From: Aurantiochytrium sp. KH105
Lineage: Eukaryota > Sar > Bigyra > Thraustochytrida > Thraustochytriidae
Reading direction: 5' to 3'
Length of the DNA: 64,000 nt
NCBI GenBank assembly: GCA_003116975.1
Contig: BGKB01000037.1
Location: forward strand, 124,001-188,000
The position numbers were made by a program, and so were the translations under genes. This document shows positions 29,350-37,702 of this stretch, piece after piece; the first letter of the stretch is position 1, and every line of letters starts with the position of its first letter. The notes under the pieces were generated by a model. It was not told the DNA's origin. It saw only the letters and a program-made list of their open reading frames with translations, and searched no databases.

Positions 29350-30571
29350 CTAGAGCTCATTTCCCACAGAGACCCAGTTCTATGTTGCAAAACATGAAAG
29401 CACTGTATGTTAGAGGCTGTCGTACATGGCCAATGTCCCCTCGCTTGCTCTTTCTCTCTCTCTGCCACAAATTAAATTGAACAACCCCCTCGCCCCCCCC
29501 CACCCCCCCCCCCTCCCCAAAAGAAAAAACTTACGTCGCGGAGATTGTTGCGTCTTGCGAAGATCTCAAGATACGACCCCCCCGGAACGAGCTCCTCGAT
29601 GATTTCATAAATCTCTACCGGCTTTTGACTTTGGCCCTGGCGCTCACAGTATAGGACATCGCTCGCGATGTTGCGCCGCGTGCCGAGCGGATCAACGTCG
29701 CCCTTCTTTCCCACAAGACAAGTTTCCTTTGCATGCTGTAGGTAAAATCCATGACTTTTCGCCAACCGACGATTCACTGTCTGCTTGACCCAGGCGATCT
29801 CGTCAACCAAAGTGTAGCCCCACTTCTCCATGAGTTCAAGCGCAAACTTGTACTTGGCATTGATGACCCAGACAAAGAGAAAACCGTTTTCTTGCAGCGA
29901 GGGAAACGGGATCTTTTCAATAAGACTGTGCAGAGATTGTCAAGGTCAGAGTCTTTGTCATAGATATTGCCCATGAGGCAGTCGAGCGCGTTCTACTTGT
30001 TCACGTACCTATCCGAGAGCTGTTTGTATCCAATGGCAACACCTCGCGTCGGATTCGAAGTAGCGAGCTGCCAGGGAGGATCCGTCATGATCACATCGAA
30101 AAGCTTGCCAGTTTTCCGACGCTGCGTTTGTGCTAGCTTGCGAAAGTCAAAGGTTCGCACGTCTGCCCGAATGGGAACGCATCGTCGTGGCGGCTTCCAC
30201 ACTTCGAGCTGAGGTACGGTGGCCTCGTCAGCAGGATCTTCTTCCTTGGGAGCGGCGCTAGTCTTTGCATTTGCCGTTGTTTGATCTGCTTCGCCACTTT
30301 GGGCAGGGTTATCATCGTTTGCGGTTGCTCCCGATGCAGCAGCAGCATCAGCATCAGCAGCAACAGCAGCATCAGAAGCAGACACCTCGCCTTCGCTGTT
30401 GCTGCAGTCTTTGCCATTGTCGCTAGAGCCTTGCGCGGACTCTTCTTCATGTTCTGCGCACAAATCTGCAAGAATCTCCTGCTCCAGTCTGCACATCTCC
30501 TGCTTCGTGGCATCGATGTACTTGACAAGCTGCTCCTCGGAGAGCCCGAGCAGGTTCGCCGGCAGGTCCAT
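29350..30571 (-). CDS. MTA1: MT-A70 family adenine N6-methyltransferase, MTA1/AMT1-like, three exons
   Basis: The family transfers methyl groups from SAM to adenine N6. Exon 1 is 30571-30009 (acidic, Ala/Ser-rich N-terminus, then catalytic DPPW at codons 164-167 followed by QLATSNPTRGVAIGYKQLSD). Intron 1 is 30008-29926 (GTACGTG...CACAG), exon 2 is 29925-29535, intron 2 is 29534-29380 (GTAAGT...CATAG), and exon 3 is 29379-29350, coding NWVSVGNEL-stop. All junctions are in frame (327 residues). Motifs DPPWQL, NPTRGVA, FVWVINAKY, GFYLQHAKE and ARRNNL.DNWVS match the ciliate-type MTA1/AMT1 DNA 6mA enzyme rather than METTL3 (which has DPPWDIHMELPYGT and CCCH fingers, absent here). The clade call is from memory of motifs, so the RNA or DNA substrate stays an inference. 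An ATG-less or longer upstream frame exists but is low-complexity. Confidence 0.87.
29485..29518 (-). repeat. Poly-G tract (C on plus strand) inside intron 2 of the MT-A70 gene
   Basis: On the transcript strand the intron contains runs of 4, 10, 9 and 5 G separated by one to three bases. This satisfies the usual G-quadruplex pattern many times over, immediately 3' of the GTAAGT donor. Confidence 0.9.
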
Positions 30572-31455
30572 CGTCCCTTTCTCCTCCCCCCGCAAAGAAA
30601 TCAGACTAGAACTAGCCGCCTGGCCAGCGCCCAGAAAGCGTCGCGCCGCGCTGCGCCGCAGGAGCGCCCGCGCGAGCGCCCCGCCCGCCCGCGCTCCCTC
30701 CGCGAGCCCAGGCTCGCTCGCGTTCTGCATCATTCCTCCTCGCCCTCGCGCAGCAGCAGCAAGCAAGGCAAGCCCAACGACGACGACGACGCGCCAACCT
30801 AACGACCGCCGCCCCGCGGGTCCGGCCAGGGTGCGCTGGCGCGCGAGCGAGCCGTCCGAGTGCCTCACCGGAGCGCTCCCAGGCGCGGGAGCCGTTCGCA
30901 GAAGCGCCGCGGCGGTCGCGGTCGAGGCAAAGATTCGGCCGCCGAGACATCTCGGTGGCGCGCCGAAGCGGCGCAGGCGACCTCCCTCGCAGCCTGAGCA
31001 GCAGCAGCAGCTGCAGCTGCAGCGGCAGTGCAGACGGCGAATTCGGGTCGAAGGCCCGGGCCTTGAGTTCCGAGGGCTGAGGCTGACGGCCCGACGTGCT
31101 GGGCCAGCAGTCGACCGTGGTCGATGCGGGCTGCGGTGGAGACCTCGCGTTCATGTCGCATCCGCAGCCGCATGCATCGACCGCGCGAGGCAGAGACTCT
31201 TCTCGCGCAGGGGCGGCGCCGTGCCAGTGGCGGAGGGGAGAAGAAACATACATGAATGCATTACTCACTGGCCTGTGCTAGAGCTGAGCTGAGCTGGCCA
31301 GTCGCCACCCAGGGGGAACCTGCATTTCCTGGGACAAGCCGAAGCAAAACCGCAACGCAAGCACGCTGTTACAACCTCTTCGAAGCAAGCAAGCAAGCAG
31401 GCAAGCAAGTCGAGTCGAGTCGAGTCGAGCAGAGTAGCCACACGTCAGCAGCAAG
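30572..31455. promoter_or_regulatory. Divergent promoter region between the MT-A70 gene and the DJ-1-family gene
   Basis: This 0.9-kb gap is GC-rich. The DJ-1 side ends in tandem AAGC (31383-31408) and GTCGA (31409-31430) repeats only about 25 bp before the ATG, so they probably lie in the 5' leader. A minus-strand open frame extends upstream of the methyltransferase ATG and encodes a hydrophobic stretch, but its composition looks noncoding. Confidence 0.45.
31383..31430 (+). repeat. Compound AAGC and GTCGA microsatellite in a 5' leader
   Basis: Tandem AAGC units (31383-31408, one GCAGG interruption) run directly into about 4.5 GTCGA units, ending about 25 bp before the start codon at 31456. 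Confidence 0.93.
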
Positions 31456-32148
31456 ATGAAGGTCCTCATGGTGCTGACCTCGAACGACAAGCTCGGAGAG
31501 CACGACGAACAGACGGGATGGTATCTTCCCGAGTGCGCGCACCCGTACCACGTCTTCAAGCAGGCCGGCACGGTCGAGATGGTCTCCGCAAGCCCTGCCG
31601 GCGGCAAAGCGCCCGTGGACGAGAGCTCCGTGGACGCCTCCAAGGAAGACAAGGTCTCGATGGATTTGTACAAGGACGAGGCCTTTAAGACCTTTACCGA
31701 GGAGACAAAGAAGCTGAGCGACGTCAAGGGAGCCAAGTTTGACGCCGTCTTCGTTGTCGGAGGATTCGGGACCATGTGGGATCTGCCCGAAAACGCTGAC
31801 CTTCAGGAAATCATCCGCAACACCTACGAGCAGGGCGGCATCGTCAGTGCCGTCTGCCACGGTCCCTGTGCTCTCACCCAGGTCAAGCTTTCGGACGGGA
31901 ACTTCCTGGTCAAGGACAAGAAGGTCACCGCTTTTACCGACGATGAAGAGCGCGCTGTCGAACGCATCGACAAGATTCCCTTTACCAACGAACAAAAGCT
32001 CATGGAGGTCGGCGCTGTCTACACGAAACGCGCTGCATGGTCCGCGCACGTTGTGGTCGATGGCCGTCTCATCACCGGTCAGAATCCGGCCTCGGCCACG
32101 GGCGTCGCCAACGCGATCCTTGCGCGCTCCTCGGGCACCGTCTACTAA
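31456..32148 (+). CDS. DJ-1/PfpI superfamily protein, Hsp31-like (putative glyoxalase III / deglycase)
   Basis: The 230-residue protein starts at ATG 31456. It has the class I glutamine-amidotransferase-like fold motifs: GWYLPECAHPYHVF near residue 25 (with the conserved Glu), VVGGFGTMWDLPEN near 100, and the nucleophile elbow AVCHGPCAL near 135, where Cys is catalytic. The sequence closely follows the Hsp31-like group, whose members convert methylglyoxal to D-lactate without glutathione. No targeting signal is visible, so it is probably cytosolic. It converges with the ABCC gene 97 bp downstream. Enzyme activity is inferred from the family. Confidence 0.9.
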   Translation: MKVLMVLTSNDKLGEHDEQTGWYLPECAHPYHVFKQAGTVEMVSASPAGGKAPVDESSVDASKEDKVSMDLYKDEAFKTFTEETKKLSDVKGAKFDAVFVVGGFGTMWDLPENADLQEIIRNTYEQGGIVSAVCHGPCALTQVKLSDGNFLVKDKKVTAFTDDEERAVERIDKIPFTNEQKLMEVGAVYTKRAAWSAHVVVDGRLITGQNPASATGVANAILARSSGTVY

Positions 32149-32245
32149 GAATGACTAGCAGTATACCAATAATTCGAAGGTAAAATAGAAGCCAAGATTC
32201 TTTTTGCAAAAACGTGTGTTTTATGAACTCTTTGTCAAGACTGTC

Positions 32246-35200
32246 TCATTGGCGCTGGTTGCGACGGTCACGTGCCTCACGCGCACGTCGACGCAGCTGT
32301 GCTGCAGTGCTGGCCCCCAGCTCGGCCACCATGCTCGAGAGCTCGGATGAGGGATCCTCCAAAAGCGTTGCCGGATCGTCATACTCGAGGACGGACCCAT
32401 TTCCCAAGACGAGAATGAAGTCATTCTCGATGACTGTCGCGAGACGATGCGCGATGGTTATGATTGTCGCGTTATTGAACGAGTCTCGAATTGTCGACTG
32501 GATCGCAGTATCGGTCGCAAAGTCGACACTGCTTGTGGCTTCGTCGAGGAGAAGAATGCGTGCTTGCGACAGCACCGAGCGCACGAGGCAAAGCAGCTGG
32601 CGCTCGCCCTGCGAAAAGTTTTCTCCGTACTCTGCCACGACGGCGTCGAGCCCACCCATCTCCCGCACTGTGCCACTCATGGCGCACTTTTCAAGAGCGC
32701 TCCAAACTTGATTGTCGGAATAGCTTTCAAAGGGATCGAGGTTTGAGCGCACGGTTCCTGAAAAGAGCACGGGGCTCTGGGGCACGATTGAAATCTTGGA
32801 GCGAAGCTCGTGCAACCCGATTTTTGACACGTCCACGCCGTCGATGGAGATCGGGCCTGGGTCCTCGGGGTCTTCTTTCTCGGGCTCAATAAGACGGAGA
32901 AGTGCAGACAGAAAAGAAGATTTGCCGGCGCCCGTGCGTCCTACAATGCCAACGCGCGATCCACCAGGAATATGCAGGTCGACACCATTCAGAACTAGCG
33001 GTGTCTCCTTGCGATAGCGCGCGGAAAGGTTGGAAATGTTCACCTCACCACGCGATGGCCACTCGGGTGGGGGCGGGTTAGTGCTTGTGAAGGAGGCCTC
33101 CTGATCGATTTTCGAGGAATAGTGCAGGATGCGCTCGACACAGTTCATGCCAGTCTCAAGCTCTGTAAAGGAGCGCACCGTGTTGGTGAGAAGTGTGGTG
33201 GCGGTCATGGCAAAGCTCAACGAGAGACCCGCAATACCTGCAGAGAGAGCGCCTTGCGAAGCGCTATAGATGGCGAAAACGCCGGCGAGAAGTGTGATCG
33301 ACGCGCCGAGCATTTCCAGTCGCACAGATAGCCAGCGCTCACAGGATTTAAGCGTGTACCAGAACTTGAGATTGTGGTCTACCTTGGTCTCGTTCTCGTG
33401 CACGAAGCGAGCGGCAAAGTTAAAGGCACGAATCGTTGAGAGTCCTCCCAGAGTCTCCGAGAAATGAGCGTACATTGGGGACCGCGAGATCGACTCGAGG
33501 CGCTTCATGTCCCGCGCAACCGGCCTGTAGCGTTGCATGACTGCCAAATAAATAATCAAAAGAAATGGGATTGCCGCAAAAAAGAGCGGGGTCGATGCGC
33601 CGACCGTCGCAAGCGATGCCAAGACCGAAAAGGTCATCATCAAGAAAAAGCTGATGGACATGGGGAGCTGCGAGTCGGCCAAGTAAAGGTCTTTACTGAA
33701 GCGATTCAAGACGCGTCCAATCGGCGTCGTGTCGAAAAATTGCATGGGAGCGTGCATGATTGACGAAAGGAGATCCTTGTGCAGCTGGCGGGAGGCGCGT
33801 AGGGCTAGGTAAAACACAAGAATTGAGCGAATGTACGAGAAAATCGCCAGCAAAAACGCGACAACAGCGTATCCAACGAGATAAAAAGTCAACGACCTGT
33901 TCTCGTATGAAGTGTCTTCGGACCAAATGGAGACCCACAATGAGTTTCCAACATTCATGAGCTGCCCGAGCAGACTGCCAAGAATGAGTAGTGCGAACAA
34001 GCACAGACCGCCACCCGCACGAATATAGTTCCGATACTGCGCGAATGACACCGCGCCCGCGTTGCGTTCTTCCTCTTGCATGAGCTCGCCGCCCTTATTG
34101 TCTTGCAAACCTTCATGGTTCTCGCCTCCGTTCATCGAGCTGAGGGCGCGTTCCATTGGGTCCATTACACCATCGTCATTGGTATCGTCCTCCTCTTCAT
34201 TGGTGCGATTGCTATTCGTTCGGGCGCGAACGTGGTCGGAATTCTCGTCGTCGCCTGCGCCTCCGTTGTACTCGTTCATCAGCTTGGCAAAGTTGAGACC
34301 ACTGCTGACAAGAGCGCTATAGCGGCCCTGCTCCACAATATGGCCCGCAGAGTCTTCGGCAGAGTCAAGCACGACGATTTTGTCACACGAAGGTAGTACG
34401 TTGAGCTGGTTGGTTACGAGAACGCGCGTGCGGTCGGCAAGGAGACCGATAATGCAGTCCTGAAAGAGCCTTCTGGCAACCTCGGGGTCGAGCGCGGAGA
34501 GCGGATCGTCGAGAATGACAATGTCATGTCTCGAGTACGCCACACGAGCCACGTTGACTCGTTGCTTTTGCCCGCCGCTGAGGTTGATACCCCTCTCTCC
34601 GATGATTGTCTGATCACCGTCCGGAAGCACATCAAGATCGTGGTTCAACTGACAAGCCCGAAGCACGCGGCGATACCGCTCCTCGTCATAGGCTTCTCCA
34701 AAGAGGATGTTCGCTCTGACACTGGCATTAAAGATCCATGCGCTCTGCGCAGCGTACGCCACGGACCCGGACAAATGCACTTCACCAACTTGACAGTGCA
34801 TTTCACCCAGAATGGCTGCAACGAGACTTGACTTGCCGCTGCCGACAGGTCCCACGACAGCAGTCAGTTTGCCTTGGTCAATCTCTAGATTAATGTCGCG
34901 CAGCGCCGGTCGGTCAGCATGCTCTCCAAGGCCTGGGTGTTTCCAGAAGAAAACACCTTCCTGAACTTCAATGGCCGGACGCCCAGGGCCATGTTCATCC
35001 TCCTCATCTTCGGCAAAGGTGTGATCGACCGGACTTGCTGCTGACGCTGCTGCTGGCGCTGCTGCAATTTCTTCGAGGGCAAGGTACTTTGCAATTCGCC
35101 GGAAACTCACTTGCGCCTGTGCCAGGGCGCTGAGCGCTTGCGGAAGCATCATGATGGAGAAGCGGAGCTGGGAGACAATATTAAGAGCGGTGAAGAGCGT

Positions 35201-36469
35201 TGCGGCGTCGACCGCGCCGTCGACTCGCACGGCGTAGGTGGAAATGGCGGCCAAACCTGTAAAGGCTGGCACAGCCATCATGTATGCGACACTAAAGGCC
35301 GCAATAAACATGACTGAGCGCAGCATGCGAATTTCCTTGACACGGAACTCATTGACATAGTCCATATACTTGAGCTCCCACGCGGCCATTTTAATGCCAA
35401 GCATACCTTGAAGAATCTCGTTGGTCAGCTTGACACGACCATCCATGAACTTGACAATCTTCTTGTTGACTTGCAAAAGACGTCCATAGACGACAACCTG
35501 AATCGGAATGGCTACCAAGAGCACGCCTAAGCCCACAAAGGCGGGCCATCCAATGTAATAATAAAGCAACGCGAGATACCCGATGATTTGGTATGCAGAG
35601 TCCCACAGCACATGTAACCCCGTGGCTACAAAGAGCTCGAGTTTCGTGGAGTCCAATTGCATAAGATTGACGATCTCACCCATCGTCATGGATTGACGCG
35701 AGGAAGCACTCAAGCGCAGCGATTTGCGGTACACTTCCGTCGTGAGTGCTGAACGGATCCGCCAGCCAGCCTTCCACACGTTAAAAAAGTATGCGTTCTC
35801 CAAAATTGTCTTGGTTGCCATGGCTGCGGCAAGAGTAGCTGCTAGCAAGTAGCCTTGCCATAAGGGCATCTGATCCGAGGTTCCGAGGTCCTGGATGAAT
35901 GAGAGGACGGCGTTCAAAATGATGGGATTCAAGAACTGCACGCTCGTGTTGAAGAACTTGAAAATGCCGCCAACCTTGATGGGCCAGCTTGCCATGGCCC
36001 AAAGTCCTCCACGAAGTAAGCGCTTTGCCTCGCGTTCGTTGAGGCCATCTTCTGCCGTGTCATGTTCGGGGCGAAGTTTAGCGCGTTTTCGCGCCCAGGC
36101 GCTGTCGAACTTTTCAGAGACCACAGAGGTCTCGTCGTTGTGAGGGAGCTCCCAAATGTCGTCTTCTTCAAGCTCGAGGCCCTGCTCACGACGCTTCCGC
36201 GCAGCTACACTGAAAATCGAAGCCGTCCATAGGAAAAATAGCCTGGAGATGATGCCTGCGCCTTCTTCGGCAGACCGACGAGGTCCTAGGGTGTCTTTGG
36301 CTACTGAGGTTAGCTTGCGCATCTGGGCCTCGTTGGCACTGTCAAAGTTGGCTTCGAGGTCAATCTCTTCACCCTCTCCGTCGTCATGCTCTGGATCAGC
36401 CTCGGGGCTGTCGCCTATGCCTGGTATCGCCGCGGGTGCAACCTCAAGTTGCGATGCCTTGCGGCCCAT
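32246..36469 (-). CDS. ABCC-family (MRP-type) ABC transporter, full transporter without TMD0
   Basis: The first ATG in frame is 36469 (MGRKASQLEV), giving 1407 residues; the frame upstream opens with TTG. Order: cytosolic N-terminus, TMD1, NBD1, TMD2, NBD2. NBD1 has Walker A GPVGSGKSS near 540, signature LSGGQKQRVN near 630, and Walker B VILDDPLSALD. NBD2 has GRTGAGKSS near 1175, the variant signature FSQGERQLLC near 1285, and LLLDEATSSVD. Asp in place of the catalytic Glu in NBD1 and a DEATS Glu in NBD2 are the normal asymmetric ABCC arrangement. The inter-domain linker is acidic/Asn-rich. ABCC pumps export glutathione or glucuronate conjugates and organic anions; the substrate here is unknown. 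Confidence 0.94.
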   Translation of the reverse strand: MGRKASQLEVAPAAIPGIGDSPEADPEHDDGEGEEIDLEANFDSANEAQMRKLTSVAKDTLGPRRSAEEGAGIISRLFFLWTASIFSVAARKRREQGLELEEDDIWELPHNDETSVVSEKFDSAWARKRAKLRPEHDTAEDGLNEREAKRLLRGGLWAMASWPIKVGGIFKFFNTSVQFLNPIILNAVLSFIQDLGTSDQMPLWQGYLLAATLAAAMATKTILENAYFFNVWKAGWRIRSALTTEVYRKSLRLSASSRQSMTMGEIVNLMQLDSTKLELFVATGLHVLWDSAYQIIGYLALLYYYIGWPAFVGLGVLLVAIPIQVVVYGRLLQVNKKIVKFMDGRVKLTNEILQGMLGIKMAAWELKYMDYVNEFRVKEIRMLRSVMFIAAFSVAYMMAVPAFTGLAAISTYAVRVDGAVDAATLFTALNIVSQLRFSIMMLPQALSALAQAQVSFRRIAKYLALEEIAAAPAAASAASPVDHTFAEDEEDEHGPGRPAIEVQEGVFFWKHPGLGEHADRPALRDINLEIDQGKLTAVVGPVGSGKSSLVAAILGEMHCQVGEVHLSGSVAYAAQSAWIFNASVRANILFGEAYDEERYRRVLRACQLNHDLDVLPDGDQTIIGERGINLSGGQKQRVNVARVAYSRHDIVILDDPLSALDPEVARRLFQDCIIGLLADRTRVLVTNQLNVLPSCDKIVVLDSAEDSAGHIVEQGRYSALVSSGLNFAKLMNEYNGGAGDDENSDHVRARTNSNRTNEEEDDTNDDGVMDPMERALSSMNGGENHEGLQDNKGGELMQEEERNAGAVSFAQYRNYIRAGGGLCLFALLILGSLLGQLMNVGNSLWVSIWSEDTSYENRSLTFYLVGYAVVAFLLAIFSYIRSILVFYLALRASRQLHKDLLSSIMHAPMQFFDTTPIGRVLNRFSKDLYLADSQLPMSISFFLMMTFSVLASLATVGASTPLFFAAIPFLLIIYLAVMQRYRPVARDMKRLESISRSPMYAHFSETLGGLSTIRAFNFAARFVHENETKVDHNLKFWYTLKSCERWLSVRLEMLGASITLLAGVFAIYSASQGALSAGIAGLSLSFAMTATTLLTNTVRSFTELETGMNCVERILHYSSKIDQEASFTSTNPPPPEWPSRGEVNISNLSARYRKETPLVLNGVDLHIPGGSRVGIVGRTGAGKSSFLSALLRLIEPEKEDPEDPGPISIDGVDVSKIGLHELRSKISIVPQSPVLFSGTVRSNLDPFESYSDNQVWSALEKCAMSGTVREMGGLDAVVAEYGENFSQGERQLLCLVRSVLSQARILLLDEATSSVDFATDTAIQSTIRDSFNNATIITIAHRLATVIENDFILVLGNGSVLEYDDPATLLEDPSSELSSMVAELGASTAAQLRRRAREARDRRNQRQ

Positions 36470-37702
36470 CCTCACAAGCAAGGTTTACGTGCTCCGGTTT
36501 CCCCGCGTGTGCGTGCCTCTTGGTCGTCGTTCGTTCTTCCTTCGCTTCCCTTTCCCTGCCTTGCCCTGCCCTGCCCTGCCTTGCCTTGCCTTGCCTTGCC
36601 TTGCCTTGCCTGCTTTCTTTCCTCGTCTCTTCAGTTGCGAGTCTGCTGCCGGCGCTTCGGCGCTCCGGCCGCGACACAGTTTGTCTCGGCCCGAGCCGAG
36701 CTGCCACCACTGTGCTTTCTTTCCCCTCTCCTTGAAAAAAGAAAGAACACCGAAGAAAGCGTCGTACAACGTACTGCCCCTCGCGCAGCGCGTGCAGTGC
36801 ACACCCTTTCTGGAACACAAGAATGACCAACCACTGGCAATGAATGACCAGATGAACAAATGAACTTCAAATGAAGGAACGGACGAACGAACGAGCGACC
36901 CGAAGCGAACGTTGTACTTCGCATAGCATTGCTTCCGTCTCTCCTTGCAAGTTCTTCTCCTGTCTGGCCATTCCCGGCAGCGTGAAGTTTAGCGTGGCGC
37001 TTCTCGCGGCGGCGGAGCTGCAGCTGCAGCTGCAGCTCCAGCTCCCCGAGCTGAGGCAAAGTTCCTCCTTCCCCTTGTGCAAACCAGGGACGCGGGTTTG
37101 CGCTCACCGGGCGGCCCGTTAATTGATTGCAAAGCGTGCGTGCATGTGCTGCTGCTGGGTACGCGTGCCAGTCACCTCTTCGTGATGGGTTGACAGCGGC
37201 AGAATGTCTGCCCCACGTCTCTGAGGACGAAGAAGAGACCTCGACGCGAGAGAGGAGAGCACCCGAGCTCATGATGCACGCGGTTTGTATGCGCAGAGCC
37301 CACCCGATTCGTCCCGTTGGAGACACGCAGCTTGTCGACGAGGTCCTTGGGGAACGGAGCAGGATTCGCGCGACGTTCATGCGCATGTTTGTCTCCAGGC
37401 AGCGAGCCAGCGAGACTAGATTTTATCACCGTGACATGGCAGCTGCTGAGCGTGGCGGGCTTCATCACGGTCAGCCACGCTCGAACAGTATATAGGCTAT
37501 TGTAGACCAGTGTTGACTTTACGTGGTCAACATTGCTCGCGGTGTCTCGCCGCGCGGACTACGAGCAAACCGAGACGCCTTGCGCGCGCGAGCAGGGCGC
37601 GGCGCGAGCGGGCGCGGCGGCGGCAGCGGGCGCGGCGGCGGCGGCGGCGGCGGCGGCAGGCACGGCTGTGCGCATCGGGAGGCAGTCGTGAACTCGGCGC
37701 GA
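36470..37702. promoter_or_regulatory. Divergent intergenic region between ABCC and SUCO genes
   Basis: The 1.2-kb region holds a CCTTG/CCCTG pentamer block at 36554-36612, 85-145 bp upstream of the ABCC ATG, and CAGCTG-type repeats near 37019-37047. The last 180 bp before 37703 are an open frame with a GTG start encoding Arg/Gly low-complexity; I treat it as leader. Confidence 0.45.
36554..36612 (-). repeat. (GGCAA/GGCAG)n pentamer microsatellite in ABCC leader
   Basis: About eleven pentamers read CCTTG or CCCTG on the plus strand (GGCAA/GGCAG-like on the ABCC sense strand). It is a purine-rich sense repeat close to a start codon, like those before the DJ-1 and phosphagen kinase genes. Confidence 0.92.

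Noticed and set aside
30572-30868. N-terminal extension of the methyltransferase with a hydrophobic stretch resembling a signal anchor
   Set aside because: The extension is GC-skewed Arg/Ala sequence in the divergent promoter; ATG 30571 has better context and begins protein-like sequence, and a nuclear enzyme should not need a signal anchor.
37523-37702. 60-residue upstream extension of the SUCO frame
   Set aside because: Starts at GTG and encodes poly-Gly/Arg; ATG 37703 directly precedes a good signal peptide.
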